A stretch of DNA of 64,000 bases from Devosia sp. (GTDB lineage: Bacteria; Pseudomonadota; Alphaproteobacteria; Rhizobiales; Devosiaceae), in assembly GCF_028290435.1 (NCBI RefSeq), contig NZ_JAQGJV010000078.1:54340-118339 (forward strand), given 5' to 3'. This document shows, piece after piece, positions 50,145 through 60,518 of the stretch. Under the pieces are notes generated by a model. That model had not been told where the DNA came from. It worked only from the letters and a program-made list of their open reading frames with translations, and did not search any database. How positions within the stretch are numbered: the first letter of the stretch is position 1; each line of letters starts with the position of its first letter. The translations under genes and the position numbers were made by a program.

Positions 50145-50831
50145 CTACAGCGTGTGGGAGATGACCAGCCCATTGCGCAGCGTCACGATCCGGTCGGCGC
50201 GCCGGGCCAGGTCGTGATTGTGGGTGGCGATCAAAGCCGCGGCGCCCTCGTTCTTGATCAGATTGCGGAGTGCCTCGAACACCAGGTCGCTGGTTTCGGG
50301 ATCAAGATTGCCGGTCGGCTCGTCGGCCAGAATCACCTTGGGGTGGTTGGCGGCGGCGCGAGCGATGGCGATGCGTTGCTGTTCGCCACCCGATAGCTCG
50401 GCCGGACGGTGGCTAGCGCGCGGAGCGACACCGAGCAGGTCGAGCAGTTCCATCGAGCGCTTGTCGGCCGCGGCCTGCGACTGGCCGGCGATCAATTGCG
50501 GAATGGAGACGTTCTCCAGCGCGGTGAACTCGGGCAGCAAATGGTGGAACTGGTAGACATAACCCACCGTCGAGCGGCGCAATTGCGTGCGGCCACGATC
50601 GCCCAACTTGCTGGTCTTGATGCCGATGATCTCGATCTCGCCGCTTTGCGGGCTTTCCAGAAGCCCGCTCAGATGCAGCAATGTCGATTTTCCAGCGCCC
50701 GATGGCGCCACCAACGCGACCATTTCGCCGCTCTCGACCGTCAGGTTGGCGGCCTCGAGCACGCGGACCATCTTGTCCCCCTGCCCGTAATGACGATGCA
50801 CGTCGGTCAGCACCAGATGCGGCTTACTCAT
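50145..50831 (-). CDS. lolD: Lipoprotein-releasing ABC transporter ATPase LolD
   Basis: LolD powers removal of outer-membrane lipoproteins from the inner membrane. The 228 residues have Walker A in [19 protein letters not shown] near residues 38-56, the Q-loop in [20 protein letters not shown], signature [14 protein letters not shown] near 145, and Walker [14 protein letters not shown] near 165. [15 protein letters not shown] is a LolD hallmark. It overlaps lolC by 8 bases and ends 6 bases from the convergent hypothetical gene. Confidence 0.96.
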   Translation of the reverse strand: MSKPHLVLTDVHRHYGQGDKMVRVLEAANLTVESGEMVALVAPSGAGKSTLLHLSGLLESPQSGEIEIIGIKTSKLGDRGRTQLRRSTVGYVYQFHHLLPEFTALENVSIPQLIAGQSQAAADKRSMELLDLLGVAPRASHRPAELSGGEQQRIAIARAAANHPKVILADEPTGNLDPETSDLVFEALRNLIKNEGAAALIATHNHDLARRADRIVTLRNGLVISHTL

Positions 50832-52194
50832 AACGCAGGGCCTCGACGGGGTCGTATTGGGCGGCGCGCCAGGCCGGATACAGCGTCGCGAGGAAACTCA
50901 GGCCTAGTGACAAGCAGACGACGACGGTGACTTCTACCGGGTCTGTCTTGGACGGCAGGGCCGCGAGGAAGAACACTTCGGGCGGGAAGATCGCCACGCC
51001 CAGCGTGTTGGATAGGAAGGCCCGTAGCGGCTCGGCATATGATGCCACCAACAGCCCCAGCCCTAGGCCTATCAGCGTGCCGACGAAACCGATCGTGGTG
51101 CCGGTGATGGAGAATATGCGCATAATCGAGCCGCGCGTGGCGCCCATGGTCCGCAGCACGGCGATGTCGGAGCTCTTGTCTTTCACCAGCATGATCAGGC
51201 TGGAGATGATGTTGAACGCCGCCACGAGGATAATCATCGACAGGATGGTGAACATTACCACCCGCTCCACTTGCAGCGCCGAGAAAAAGGTCTCGTTGCG
51301 CTGCTGCCAGTCGGTCAGCACCAATGGCCGCGTCGTCGGATCGGCCTGTAGCTTGGCGCGCATATTGGTGATGTCATCGGCATCGTGAATGAAGATTTCG
51401 GCCGCCGAGGCCTGCCCGACGCGGGTATAGGCGGCATCGATTTCCGCATCGGTCGCCATCGGATCGAGTGGCTTCAGGCCGGGCTTGAGCTCATCCTTAT
51501 AGAGCTTGAAATAGCTCTGGGCCGGCTCCAGTGGCATGTACATGAAGAAGCTGTCGAACTCGACCATGCCCAGGTCGAAGATGACGTTGACTGGGTAGGA
51601 GCGAATTTGTGGCGTGGTGCCGAATGGCGTCATCGCCCCATCGGGATTGATGATGGTGACGCTATCGCCAAGCGATACGCCCAGCGTCTGGGCCAGGCGG
51701 TAGCCGATGGCTATGCCCTTGCTGGTGTCCCAATTGTCCCAGCCGCCTTGGTCCGCAGCATTGTAGAGCAGCTTGAGCTTCTTGATATTTTCTTCGTCCA
51801 TGCCGCGCACGGTGACGCCGGTCGAGCTGCCCTTGCCCGACGCGAGCACCTGGCCTTCGACATAATAAACCGCAAAATCCACGCCAGGAATCTTCTGTAG
51901 ATTGGCGATGGTTTCCTTGTAGTCGGTGAATTCGCGCTCGATCGGGAAGGCAGTGAAATGCCCGTTGAGACCAAGGATTTTGGTCAGTAGCTCAGCGCGA
52001 AAACCGTTCATCACCGACATGACGACAATCAGCGTGGCCACGCCGATGGCGAGGCCGACCATGGTCAGGCTGGCGATCACCGAAATGAACGCCTCCTTGC
52101 GCCGGGCGCGCAGATAGCGGCCGGCGATCATCCATTCGAAACGGGCGAAGGCGCGCGTTCCCTTATTGAGTGCAGGCGCTGCCGCGTCGCTCAA
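50824..52194 (-). CDS. lolC: Lipoprotein-releasing ABC transporter permease LolC/LolE
   Basis: The permease works with LolD. The 456 residues have the layout of one N-terminal helix ([26 protein letters not shown], residues about 35-60), a large periplasmic domain to about 310, and three C-terminal helices. [18 protein letters not shown] is the family start. A single permease gene is present, as in many alphaproteobacteria, where one LolF-like protein replaces LolC and LolE. The TTG start overlaps the proS stop as TTGA. Confidence 0.94.
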   Translation of the reverse strand: MSDAAAPALNKGTRAFARFEWMIAGRYLRARRKEAFISVIASLTMVGLAIGVATLIVVMSVMNGFRAELLTKILGLNGHFTAFPIEREFTDYKETIANLQKIPGVDFAVYYVEGQVLASGKGSSTGVTVRGMDEENIKKLKLLYNAADQGGWDNWDTSKGIAIGYRLAQTLGVSLGDSVTIINPDGAMTPFGTTPQIRSYPVNVIFDLGMVEFDSFFMYMPLEPAQSYFKLYKDELKPGLKPLDPMATDAEIDAAYTRVGQASAAEIFIHDADDITNMRAKLQADPTTRPLVLTDWQQRNETFFSALQVERVVMFTILSMIILVAAFNIISSLIMLVKDKSSDIAVLRTMGATRGSIMRIFSITGTTIGFVGTLIGLGLGLLVASYAEPLRAFLSNTLGVAIFPPEVFFLAALPSKTDPVEVTVVVCLSLGLSFLATLYPAWRAAQYDPVEALRYE

Positions 52195-53540
52195 ATGTCA
52201 TTCCGCCTTTGCGGTTCGATCAGGCTGACGATGCGGGCAACCGCATCGGCGATCGGCAGGGTTTCGCGCTCGCCGGTCTTGCGATGCTTGATTTCGGCTT
52301 CGCCCGATTTCAGGCCACGCGGCCCCAGGATCAACTGATAGGGAATGCCGATCAGGTCGGCCGTGGTGAACTTGGCCCCTGCCCCCTGGTCGCGATCGTC
52401 ATAGAGCATGTCGATGCCGGCCGCGTTCAGCTCTTCGTAGAGCTTGGTGCAGGCCGCGTCGCATTCGGCGTCGCCGGCCTTGAGGTTGATCAGCACCGCT
52501 TCGAATGGCGCAACGCTGACCGGCCAGACAATGCCCGCCTCGTCGTGGAAAGCTTCGATGATCGCTGGGACAAGCCGGGTCGGACCGACGCCATAAGAGC
52601 CCATATGCACGATGATTTCCTTGCCGTCGGGACCGGTCACGGTCGCCTTCATCGGCTCGGAATACTTGGTCCCGAAGTAGAAAATATGGCCGACTTCGAT
52701 ACCGCGTGCAGAAACACGATGCTCCTCCGGCACAGCCGCCTCGAACTCGGCCATATCGACCATGTCTTCGGTGGCGGCGTAGAGCGAGGTCCAGTCGTCG
52801 AAGACCGGCTTGAGGTCGCCGCGGAAGTCGATGTCCTGGGGCGGAATGGGCTTGTCGAGCAGACGGCGGTCGCAGAACACCGCGCTTTCGCCGGTTTCTG
52901 CCAGCACGATCCATTCATGGCTCAAATCGCCGCCGATGGGGCCGGTATCGGCGCGCATCGGGATAGCCGTCAGGCCCATGCGCGAATAGGTGCGCAGATA
53001 CGCCACGAACATGCGTTCATAAGCCTTGACCGCATCTTCCTTGGTCAGGTCGAAGGAATAAGCATCCTTCATCAAAAATTCGCGGCTGCGCATGGTGCCA
53101 AAACGGGGGCGCACTTCGTCGCGGAACTTCCACTGCACGTGGTACAGGTTCAGCGGCAAGTCCTTGTAGGACTTAACATAAGTGCGGAAGATGTCGGTGA
53201 TCATCTCCTCATTGGTCGGACCGTAAAGGAATTCGCGCTCGTGCCGGTCCTCGATGCGCAGCATTTCCTTGCCATAGGCATCGTAGCGCCCGCTTTCGCG
53301 CCAAAGGTCGGCCGACTGGATGGTCGGCATCAGCAGTTCGATCGCGCCGGAGCGGTTTTGCTCCTCCTCGATGATCTTCTGCACCTTCATCAGCACTTTG
53401 TAGCCGAGCGGCAGCCAGGAGTAGAGGCCGGAGGCCTGCTGGCGGATCATGCCGGCGCGCAGCATCAGGCGGTGCGAGACAATTTCGGCCTCTTTAGGAA
53501 CGTCGCGCAGCACGGGGAGGAAGTAGCGGGACAGACGCAT
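52191..53540 (-). CDS. proS: Prolyl-tRNA synthetase (short bacterial/alphaproteobacterial form)
   Basis: ProS charges tRNA-Pro. The 449-residue length marks the short class II form without the editing insertion found in E. coli (572 residues). Motifs are motif 1 [24 protein letters not shown] near 25, motif 2 [20 protein letters not shown] near 135, and motif 3 [12 protein letters not shown] and [15 protein letters not shown] further on. The C-terminal anticodon domain has [30 protein letters not shown]. It begins the proS-lolC-lolD operon. Confidence 0.96.
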   Translation of the reverse strand: MRLSRYFLPVLRDVPKEAEIVSHRLMLRAGMIRQQASGLYSWLPLGYKVLMKVQKIIEEEQNRSGAIELLMPTIQSADLWRESGRYDAYGKEMLRIEDRHEREFLYGPTNEEMITDIFRTYVKSYKDLPLNLYHVQWKFRDEVRPRFGTMRSREFLMKDAYSFDLTKEDAVKAYERMFVAYLRTYSRMGLTAIPMRADTGPIGGDLSHEWIVLAETGESAVFCDRRLLDKPIPPQDIDFRGDLKPVFDDWTSLYAATEDMVDMAEFEAAVPEEHRVSARGIEVGHIFYFGTKYSEPMKATVTGPDGKEIIVHMGSYGVGPTRLVPAIIEAFHDEAGIVWPVSVAPFEAVLINLKAGDAECDAACTKLYEELNAAGIDMLYDDRDQGAGAKFTTADLIGIPYQLILGPRGLKSGEAEIKHRKTGERETLPIADAVARIVSLIEPQRRNDI

Positions 53541-53684
53541 GACGACTCCAAAACTGACGGCGACTCAAGGCTTTTGTTAGTGCCCACTGAAATCCTACAA
53601 GTCCATCCGTGGCAAGCATGCAAGCCATGCAGAATCTGCGTGACAGGGCCGATTCTTGTTGTTAGGGTCTGCCTCAATAAAACA

Positions 53685-53816
53685 AAGGTGGTTCCAAACC
53701 GCCGGACGTCGACAACGTCAAGGGAGGAGCGTTGGCTGCCGCTTTCGTAGCGTGCCTAAGACCAGCGTATTGTCGAACAAACTCAATTCAGCAGGGCCTT
53801 TGGGCCCTGCTTTTTT
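53685..53816 (+). ncRNA. Candidate small RNA with intrinsic terminator
   Basis: Successive hairpins are GGTGGTT/AACCGCC (53687-53703), GACGT/ACGTC (53705-53719) and a CGCT/AGCG arm near 53741-53753. They are followed by a 40-base linker and the terminator. A purine-rich AGGGAGGAGC (53720-53729) is exposed between arms. A weak -35/-10 (TTCTTG and AATAAA, 17 apart) ends near 53681. No family is recognised. Confidence 0.45.
53791..53816 (+). terminator. Strong intrinsic terminator on the plus strand
   Basis: The 8-bp stem GCAGGGCC/GGCCCTGC with loop TTTG is followed by six T residues. No plus-strand protein gene ends before it; the nearest candidate is the putative small RNA. Confidence 0.9.
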
Positions 53817-53963
53817 GTTTGTGCAATCGATTGCATCATCTGGCTTAGGCATTCGAGTCACGGCGTGCAAAACTATCGTTTGCGCAGTTCTACTATACGC
53901 GCCAAACGCATGGCTCAGCCTCGCACGGCTTGGCTGATTTGAGCGTTATCCCCTGGAGGCCAA

Positions 53964-54299
53964 ATGGCCAATGCCGCCGACCTGCGACGACTAGCCTTGG
54001 CTCTGCCCGGCACCACCGAGGCGCCGCACTTTGATCGCGCCGCGTTCAAGGTGGCGCGAATCTACGTGACGCTGGCCGGCGATGGCATGACGGCCAATCT
54101 CAAGCTGACGCCCGATGAGCAGGAACTCAAATGCACTGTGGCTGAAGACATTTTCAAGCCGCTCGACAATGCTTGGGGTCGGCAGGGCTGGACCACCATC
54201 TACCTGCCCGCGGCCACCGAAGCCGATCTTAGCGATGTGCTGGAGATGGCCTGGCGCCACGCCGAGCCGAAAGTGGTCGCGCGCAAGCGGGCGAGATGA
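53964..54299 (+). CDS. MmcQ/YjbR family protein
   Basis: The protein has 111 residues. It begins with DLRRLALALPGTTEAPHFDRAAFKVARI, the YjbR signature, and carries LKLTPDEQELKCTVAEDIFK and the end motif WGRQGWTTIYLPAATEADLS...LEMAWRHAEPKVVARK. The fold (CyaY-like) is thought to bind DNA, but the cellular role is not known. GGAGG lies 6 bases before the ATG. It stands alone between repeats and the proS leader. Confidence 0.9.
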   Translation: MANAADLRRLALALPGTTEAPHFDRAAFKVARIYVTLAGDGMTANLKLTPDEQELKCTVAEDIFKPLDNAWGRQGWTTIYLPAATEADLSDVLEMAWRHAEPKVVARKRAR

Positions 54300-54376
54300 G
54301 AGTCGATTGAGCCGGGCGTCCCGCCGTCAGGGCTTTCGAAACTGAAAGTGCTGCCACACGCTACGCACGTCCGCCC

Positions 54377-54457
54377 CCTTCCCGCGGACTTGATCCGCGG
54401 GCCTCTCCCCGCTTGTGCCGCGTTGAGAGTGGCCCGCGGGTCAAGCCCGCGGGAAGG
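54377..54457. repeat. Large imperfect palindrome
   Basis: CCTTCCCGCGGACTTGATCC at the left end pairs with the matching right arm (GGGTCAAGCCCGCGGGAAGG). Each arm is itself a CCCGCGG-rich palindrome. The element spans about 80 bases between the convergent YjbR-like and DUF1467 genes. It looks like a REP- or MITE-type element. Confidence 0.7.
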
Positions 54458-54487
54458 ACAGCGGGTGGCGAGGCGCCGAGCGGTTGC

Positions 54488-54733
54488 CTAGTTCCAATAT
54501 TCCTTGAGCGTCGGATTGCTGAGGCCCCAAAACAGAAGAGCCGTAACAGCGATCGCCAATGCACTCGTCGCCAGCACCTTGGGCCACATGCGCAGCACGG
54601 CGGGCGCACCGGGGTCGGAGCCACGCACGATCTCTCCGGCCTCCGCCTGGCTGCGTGAGCCGATGGGCAGCACCAGGATGAAGCACAGCCACCAGATGAC
54701 GAAATAGACGGCGAGGAGCGAACCGATCTGCAT
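54488..54733 (-). CDS. DUF1467 family membrane protein
   Basis: The protein has 81 residues and two membrane helices (LAVYFVIWWLCFILVLPIG, residues about 7-25, and VLATSALAIAVTALLFWGLS near 53-72). The loop between them reads RSQAEAGEIVRGSDPGAPAV. This is the DUF1467 pattern: IWW near the start, LPxGxRSQAEAGE, then GAPA. Function unknown. In many alphaproteobacteria the gene sits between rnj and proS, as here; the methylmalonyl-CoA epimerase gene often found beside it is missing. Confidence 0.88.
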   Translation of the reverse strand: MQIGSLLAVYFVIWWLCFILVLPIGSRSQAEAGEIVRGSDPGAPAVLRMWPKVLATSALAIAVTALLFWGLSNPTLKEYWN

Positions 54734-54830
54734 GGCGGGGATTCCGGCGGGTCGTTAAAGTTGCGGCACACTAGACCGCGTGGCTCAGTTGTCGAACCAC
54801 GAGATCGTGCACCAATTGTCGCAGTAGCCT

Positions 54831-54962
54831 GCCCTCACCTCTCCCTTTGGGGGAGAGGTCAACCTTCTTAGGTCGGGTGAGGGCGCTTTGTCGGGTGAGG
54901 TGTTTGCCATGGGCCCCCTCACCCGCCGCTACGCGCCGACCTCTCCCCCAGAAGAGAGGTGC
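54831..54962. repeat. Second copy of the dispersed CCCTCACC/GGTGAGGG element
   Basis: The block has CTCTCCC...GGGGAGAGG palindromes, two GTCGGGTGAGG units, and a CCCTCACCCGCCGCTACGCG core. That core matches the reverse complement of GGCGCGCAGCGCCGGATGAG at the right end of the 1071-1223 element. It lies between the rnj stop and DUF1467. No coding capacity. Confidence 0.7.
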
Positions 54963-54964
54963 AG

Positions 54965-56638
54965 CTAAACCCGGTGCACAAAGACCGAGACGTTGGGCTT
55001 GCGGCCCCAATAGGCGTTGACCTCGTTGCGCACGGCCTTGAACAGGGCCGAGTTGAGCACTTCGGTGTCGCTGCGGCGCTTGGGCGGCACGCTCTTAAGC
55101 ACGCCGGCAATGGTGTTTTCCACGAGTTCGGTCAGCGATTCGTCTTCGGTTTCCGGCAGGCCCTCGATCACGAGATCCGGACCCGAAACCACCTGGCCGC
55201 TGCCATTGACGCAGAGGCTGACCACGATATGACCGCCGAACGACAGGCGGCGCCGGCCTTTGACGCCGCTTTCGTCAGGCGTGCAGAGCACCAGCCCATC
55301 GAGATAAAGCTCACCGGTGCGCACCTCGGCCGGGAAGGCCAGCGGCTCGGGGAACAGGCGGACCATGTCGCCATTGCGGGCGTCGATGACGTTGGGAATG
55401 CCCTCTTCGCGACCGAGCTTGGCGTGGGCCATCAGGTGCATCGCCTCGCCATGCACCGGCACCAGCACCTCTGGCTTGAGCCAGCTATAGAGGCGCTTCA
55501 GTTCCTCACGGCGGGGATGGCCCGTAACGTGGACCAGGCCATCCTTCTGCGTGATGACCTCGACGCCCTTGTCGATCAGCATGTTCTGGATGTCGTTGAC
55601 TTCGCGCTCATTGCCCGGAATGGCCCAGGACGAAAAGATCATGCGATCGCCAGCAGTCAGATCGATCACCGGATGCTCGCCGCGCGCAATGCGGGCGATG
55701 GCGGCGCGGGCTTCGCCCTGGCTGCCGGTGCAGAGCAGTACGATCTTGTTGCGCGGAATTGTGCGGTAGGCGTCCTGGTCGAGTAGCGGCGGGCAGCCTT
55801 CGAGCATGCCCAGTTCGCGGGCGATGCCGGTGATGCGGTGCAGCGAGCGGCCCGACATGACCACATGGCGGCCAGCCTTCTCAGCGGCCTTGGCGATCGA
55901 GATCACGCGGCCGACGTTGGAGGCGAAGGTCGTCACGGCAACGCGGTTGGGCGATTCGGCGATCATCGCGGCGAGATTCGCGGCGACTTCGGCTTCGCTT
56001 GGGCTTTCGCCGTCCTTCATCGCATTGGTGCTGTCGCAGATGAGCGCCAGCGGCAGGCTGGTGTCGGCGCCGATCGCCTGCAGCCGCGCCACGTCGGTCG
56101 GCTTATTGCCGACCGGGGTCGGATCAAGCTTCCAGTCGCCGGTGTGCAGCACGCGGCCGATCGGGGTGGTGATCAGCAGGGCGTTGCTCTCGGGGATGGA
56201 GTGGGCGACATTGATCGCTTCCACGGTGAACGGGCCGACCGTGAACGGCTTGCCCGGCGTCATGATGGTGACGTCGACGTTTTCGACGATGCCGTCCCCC
56301 GCCCGCTTCGCCGCCAGCATGGCCGCGGTGAACGGGGTGGCATAGACCGGCTTTTCAAAGCCGGGCCACAGGTCGAGCACAGCGCCGTAATGGTCTTCAT
56401 GGGAATGGGTGAGGATCAGCGCCAGCACATCATCGGCGCGTTCTTCCAGGAATTCTGGATTGGCCATGATCAGCTCGATCCCTGGCAGGTCAGGCCCACC
56501 GAACGAAACGCCGCAATCGACGACGATCCATTTGCGCGAGCGCTCGGGTCCAAACCCGTATGCACCCATATTCATGCCGATCTCGCCAACGCCGCCGAGC
56601 GGCACGAAGACGAGTTCGTCCCTTTGGTTTTTAGCCAT
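54965..56638 (-). CDS. rnj: Ribonuclease J
   Basis: RNase J is a 5'-3' exo- and endonuclease of the metallo-beta-lactamase fold that matures rRNA and degrades mRNA. The 557 residues are the usual size. The zinc site HSHEDH is in ALILTHSHEDHYGAVLDLWP near 75. The beta-CASP part has LPLALICDSTNAMKDGESPS near 205 and LLCTGSQGEARAAIARIARG near 310, and VLVPVHGEAMHLMAH follows near 395. The ATG at 56638 is preferred; the 23 upstream codons are not RNase J-like. birA precedes it by 78 bases. Confidence 0.96.
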   Translation of the reverse strand: MAKNQRDELVFVPLGGVGEIGMNMGAYGFGPERSRKWIVVDCGVSFGGPDLPGIELIMANPEFLEERADDVLALILTHSHEDHYGAVLDLWPGFEKPVYATPFTAAMLAAKRAGDGIVENVDVTIMTPGKPFTVGPFTVEAINVAHSIPESNALLITTPIGRVLHTGDWKLDPTPVGNKPTDVARLQAIGADTSLPLALICDSTNAMKDGESPSEAEVAANLAAMIAESPNRVAVTTFASNVGRVISIAKAAEKAGRHVVMSGRSLHRITGIARELGMLEGCPPLLDQDAYRTIPRNKIVLLCTGSQGEARAAIARIARGEHPVIDLTAGDRMIFSSWAIPGNEREVNDIQNMLIDKGVEVITQKDGLVHVTGHPRREELKRLYSWLKPEVLVPVHGEAMHLMAHAKLGREEGIPNVIDARNGDMVRLFPEPLAFPAEVRTGELYLDGLVLCTPDESGVKGRRRLSFGGHIVVSLCVNGSGQVVSGPDLVIEGLPETEDESLTELVENTIAGVLKSVPPKRRSDTEVLNSALFKAVRNEVNAYWGRKPNVSVFVHRV

Positions 56639-56716
56639 GGGTTCTTCAGTCCTTTTGTCGGACGCGACGCCGGTCGGAATCCTTGTCCCGCCGGTCGCCC
56701 GCGCCATAGTTCGTGG

Positions 56717-57553
56717 TCAGCTTCGGGCGCTGGCCGTTGCCCCAAAATGTACGTCGCCCGCCGTGATGGCGATGCGACTATCGTCATCGACGCGCACGAT
56801 CAGTCGTCCGGCGTCGTCGATGGTTTCAAAAATCCCGCGCACGGTCGCGCCGTTCTGGTTGACCGCGACCGGTGCACCGATACCCGCCGCTGCACCGCGC
56901 CATTGCGTCAGCACATCGGCGATGCCGCGACCATCTTGCCACAGCGCGAAGGTGTCGACCCAGGCATCGCTCAGCGCTTCGAAAATCTCTTCGGCGTTGC
57001 GCGTGGTGCCCAGTTCGACAAGGCTGGTTGCGGGATACGGCAAACCCTGCGGCGCCGCAACCGCGTTGACACCGAAACCGATGGCAATCGCGTGACGGCC
57101 GTCGGGAAGCTTCTGTGCTTCAAGAAGAATTCCAGCAAGCTTGGCGCCATCGGCCAGCACGTCATTGGGCCATTTGAGAGCGATTCTGGCGCGTTTGCCG
57201 TCCGACAGACCGTCCGCACCATCGATGCCCAGCTTGACCACGCCATCGGGCAGGATCGCGGACAGCGCGCGGTTGAGGGAAACGCCGGCCACAAAGCCCA
57301 GCGTCGCGCCTAATGTGGGGTCGCTATCGGGAACGATCAAGAGCGTGGCGGCCAGATTGCCGACGGGCGAGGCCCACTGCCGGCCGCGACGGCCCCGGCC
57401 CGCGGTCTGCTGCTGCGTGACAAACCAGATACCGCCAGCATCGCCAGCGGCCGCAGCTTCCAATGCTTCCGTATTGGTCGAGCCGATGGTGTCGAAGCCG
57501 CGCAGCCGATATCCGGCCGCGCGCGCTTTGGACCCGAGCGAAAAGCTGCTCAC
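56717..57553 (-). CDS. birA: Biotin--[acetyl-CoA-carboxylase] ligase
   Basis: BirA attaches biotin to the carboxyl carrier protein of acetyl-CoA carboxylase. The 278-residue product lacks the N-terminal DNA-binding domain of E. coli BirA, so it is the ligase-only type. The biotin/ATP site is in FVTQQQTAGRGRRGRQWASP near 44-63. Others are KWPNDVLADGAKLAGILLEA near 125 and AIAIGFGVNAVAAP near 152. The GTG start directly follows the nuoN stop (TAGGTG), so it is translated with the nuo operon. Confidence 0.96.
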   Translation of the reverse strand: MSSFSLGSKARAAGYRLRGFDTIGSTNTEALEAAAAGDAGGIWFVTQQQTAGRGRRGRQWASPVGNLAATLLIVPDSDPTLGATLGFVAGVSLNRALSAILPDGVVKLGIDGADGLSDGKRARIALKWPNDVLADGAKLAGILLEAQKLPDGRHAIAIGFGVNAVAAPQGLPYPATSLVELGTTRNAEEIFEALSDAWVDTFALWQDGRGIADVLTQWRGAAAGIGAPVAVNQNGATVRGIFETIDDAGRLIVRVDDDSRIAITAGDVHFGATASARS

Positions 57554-58999
57554 CTAGAGCAGGCTTCCGGCGGCGATATGGGCGAGGCCCGCAAGGGGAC
57601 TGCCGACGGTGAAGTAATAGGTGATCACGAGGAACCCGCTGATCGCCATGATGATGTTGAGCTCGTTTGGCACGGCCATGAACTCGCGCACCGGCTCGTC
57701 GAAGTACATCGTCTTGACTACGCGCAGGTAGTAGAACGCGCTGACCGCAGAGGCGAGCACGCCGATGACCGCCAGCACGTATAGGTGGGAGTCGATGGCG
57801 GCGAGGAACACATGCCACTTGGCAAAGAACCCGGCCAGCGGCGGCATGCCGATCAGCGAGAACATCATCACCGCCATGATCGCGGCGACGAAGGGACGCT
57901 TCTGCGCGGCGCCGGCCATGTCGGAGATATTCTCAACATAACCGTCAGAGGTGCGCAGCGACAGTAGGCAGGCGAACAGGCCGACCGTCATGGCGACATA
58001 GATCGCCATGTAGATGGCGACGCCTTCGATGCCACCTTCGGTGCCCGAGGACAGGCCGACCAGCGCGAAGCCGACATGGCCGATCGACGAATAAGCTATC
58101 AGTCGCTTGATCGACTTCTGGCCGATAGCGGCGAACGCAGCCAGCACCATCGAGGCAATCGACAGGAAGATGACGATCTGCTGCCAGTCATGGGCGATCG
58201 GCTGGAACGTATCCATCACCAGCCGCACCATCAGCGCCATGGCGGCAACCTTGGGCGCGGTGGCGAACAGGGCCGTCACCGGGGTTGGTGCGCCTTCGTA
58301 CACGTCGGGCGTCCACATGTGGAACGGCACCGCCGAGATCTTGAACGCGACGCCGGCGAGCAGGAACACTACGCCGAAGATCAGCCCGATCGAGCGGCCC
58401 TGGTTGGCGATGGCGATGACGATTTCCTGCAGGTTGGTATGGCCGGTAAAGCCATAGACCAGCGAGGCGCCATAGAGCAGCATGCCGGACGACAGCGCGC
58501 CGAGCACGAAATACTTGAGGCCGGCTTCGGTCGCCTTCGGATCGTCGCGCTTGATGGCGGCGAGCACGTAAAGCGCCAGCGACTGCAGCTCGAGCCCGAC
58601 ATAGAGGCTCATCAGGTCGTTGGCCGAAACCATCATCATCATGCCCAGCGTCGCCAGCAGCACGAGGATGGAATATTCCCATTTATGGGTGCCGTTCTCA
58701 ACAGCATGGGGCAGCGCCAGCATCAGCGAGAACGCCGAGCCGCCCAGCACCAGTACCTTCATGTAACGGGCAAAGCCGTCAGCGATGAATGTGCCGTTGA
58801 AGATCACGCCATCGACAGGCTGCGCCATGACCAGCACGGCCGTGCCGAGCAGCAGCACAATGGACAGGACCGCTACGAGACTGGAGCGTTCCTTGTTCAG
58901 CACCACGCCGAGCAGCAGCAGGATGACGGCGCCGATGGCGACGACCATTTCGGGATAGGCAGGGGCCAGGCTGGCGAAATCGGTAATGTCGGAAACCAC
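57554..58999 (-). CDS. nuoN: NADH-quinone oxidoreductase subunit N
   Basis: NuoN is one of three antiporter-like membrane subunits of complex I that move protons. The 481 residues form about 14 helices. The conserved proton-channel region is in FKISAVPFHMWTPDVYEGAP near 220-240, with the lysine-bearing QKSIKRLIAYSSIGHVGFAL near 295. The start is a GTG with AGGAGGGG upstream. It is followed directly by birA. Confidence 0.96.
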   Translation of the reverse strand: MVSDITDFASLAPAYPEMVVAIGAVILLLLGVVLNKERSSLVAVLSIVLLLGTAVLVMAQPVDGVIFNGTFIADGFARYMKVLVLGGSAFSLMLALPHAVENGTHKWEYSILVLLATLGMMMMVSANDLMSLYVGLELQSLALYVLAAIKRDDPKATEAGLKYFVLGALSSGMLLYGASLVYGFTGHTNLQEIVIAIANQGRSIGLIFGVVFLLAGVAFKISAVPFHMWTPDVYEGAPTPVTALFATAPKVAAMALMVRLVMDTFQPIAHDWQQIVIFLSIASMVLAAFAAIGQKSIKRLIAYSSIGHVGFALVGLSSGTEGGIEGVAIYMAIYVAMTVGLFACLLSLRTSDGYVENISDMAGAAQKRPFVAAIMAVMMFSLIGMPPLAGFFAKWHVFLAAIDSHLYVLAVIGVLASAVSAFYYLRVVKTMYFDEPVREFMAVPNELNIIMAISGFLVITYYFTVGSPLAGLAHIAAGSLL

Positions 59000-59009
59000 T
59001 TGTCCCCTC

Positions 59010-60518
59010 CTAGTGGGCTACGACAGCTTCGGCAGGCGCAGCAATGCCAACCGAAGCAGAATATTGGGCAACCAGCGCATTCACGGCCGCGGCCGTGGTG
59101 TCCAGAATTGGCGCCGGATAGAAGCCAAACACCAAGGTCATGATGATCAGCGGATAGAGGATGACCTTCTCGCGCAGGTTGAGATCGAGGATGGCTTTGA
59201 GGCTGTCCTTGGTCAGGGCGCCGAAAATGATCCGGCGATAGAGCCAGAGCGCATAGCAGGCCGAGAAGATCACGCCGAAGGCAGCGCCGAACGCCACCCA
59301 GGTATTGACCTGGAACACGCCGATCATGGTCAGGAATTCGCCGACGAAGCCGGATGTGCCCGGCAGGCCGACGTTGGCCATGGTGAAGACCATGAAGGCA
59401 AAGGCATAGCGCGGCATGCGCTCGACCAGGCCGCCATAGGCCTCGATATCGCGGGTATGCATGCGGTCATAAATGACGCCGACGCAGAGGAACAGCGCAC
59501 CGGAGACGATGCCGTGCGAGATCATCTGGAACATGGCGCCCTGGATACCCAGCGCATTGCCGGCGAAGATACCCATGGTCACGAAGCCCATATGGGCGAC
59601 CGACGAATAGGCGATCAGCTTCTTCATGTCGGTCTGCACCAGCGCCACCAGCGAGGTGATGATGATAGCGGCGACCGAGAGGAAGAAGATCACATTGGCG
59701 AACTGCGCTGAGGCGTCCGGGAACATAGGCAGGCTGAAGCGCAGGAAGCCGTAGCCGCCGAGCTTGAGCAGAATTGCGGCCAGGATCACCGAGCCGGCCG
59801 TTGGCGCCTGCACGTGGGCTTCCGGCAGCCAGCGATGGAACGGCCACATCGGCATCTTGACGGCGAGCGAGGCGAAGAACGCCCACCACAGCCACGGCTG
59901 CATGGTCTCGGGGAAATCATGCGTCAGCAGCTTGGTGATGTCGGTGGTGCCGGCATCCCAATACATGGCCATGATAGCCAATAGCATCAGCACCGAGCCG
60001 GTGAATGTGTAGAAGAAGAACTTATAGCTGGCCTGGATGCGGGCGGAGCCGCCCCAGATACCGATGATCAGGAACATCGGCAGCAGCGTGCCTTCGAAGA
60101 ACACGTAGAACATCGCCAGATCGAGCGTGGTGAACACGCCGATCATCAGGGTTTCCAAGATCAGGAAGACGATCATGTATTCCTTGACCCGTGTCGTCAC
60201 CGACTCCCACGAGGTCAGGATGGCGAATGGCATCAACAGGGCCGAGAGCACCACGAACAGTACCGAAATGCCGTCGACGCCGACGCGGTAGCCGATGGTA
60301 TCGCCGATCCAGGCATAGTTGACCACGAACTGGAAGCCGGCGTTCGACGCGTCGAACTGGCTCCACATCCACAGTGACAGCACGAACGTCACAGCGGTGG
60401 TGATGAAGGCCGTCCAGCGGATGGCCTCCAGTGACCCCTTGGGCGTGATCAGGATTATCGCCGCCCCCAACAGGGGAAGGAAAGTCAGGATCGTCAGAAT
60501 GGTATTGGCGAAGGTCAT
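59010..60518 (-). CDS. nuoM: NADH-quinone oxidoreductase subunit M
   Basis: NuoM is the second antiporter-like proton subunit. The 502 residues have about 14 helices. [20 protein letters not shown] near 220 and [20 protein letters not shown] near 305 hold the key Lys and His positions, and the Glu of [17 protein letters not shown] helix 5 is present. The start overlaps the nuoL stop by one base. Confidence 0.96.
   Translation of the reverse strand: MTFANTILTILTFLPLLGAAIILITPKGSLEAIRWTAFITTAVTFVLSLWMWSQFDASNAGFQFVVNYAWIGDTIGYRVGVDGISVLFVVLSALLMPFAILTSWESVTTRVKEYMIVFLILETLMIGVFTTLDLAMFYVFFEGTLLPMFLIIGIWGGSARIQASYKFFFYTFTGSVLMLLAIMAMYWDAGTTDITKLLTHDFPETMQPWLWWAFFASLAVKMPMWPFHRWLPEAHVQAPTAGSVILAAILLKLGGYGFLRFSLPMFPDASAQFANVIFFLSVAAIIITSLVALVQTDMKKLIAYSSVAHMGFVTMGIFAGNALGIQGAMFQMISHGIVSGALFLCVGVIYDRMHTRDIEAYGGLVERMPRYAFAFMVFTMANVGLPGTSGFVGEFLTMIGVFQVNTWVAFGAAFGVIFSACYALWLYRRIIFGALTKDSLKAILDLNLREKVILYPLIIMTLVFGFYPAPILDTTAAAVNALVAQYSASVGIAAPAEAVVAH

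Larger units (their letters stand above)
53541..53963 (+). other. Intergenic region with a structured, terminated transcript candidate
   Basis: This 423-base stretch has no convincing protein gene. The proS promoter should lie at its left end on the minus strand. On the plus strand, three hairpins and a strong terminator (53687-53816) suggest a small RNA. The right end holds a 6-bp TCAGCC/GGCTGA hairpin and the GGAGG ribosome site of the YjbR-like gene. Confidence 0.5.

Noticed and set aside
53656..53937. 93-codon plus-strand frame after proS
   Set aside because: It runs straight through a strong terminator hairpin and has no ribosome site.
54361..54771. 136-codon minus frame over the palindromic repeat
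   Set aside because: Produced by repeat sequence; the DUF1467 frame inside is the real gene.
55838..57313. 491-codon open frame antisense to rnj and birA
   Set aside because: Shadow spanning two real genes and their junction.
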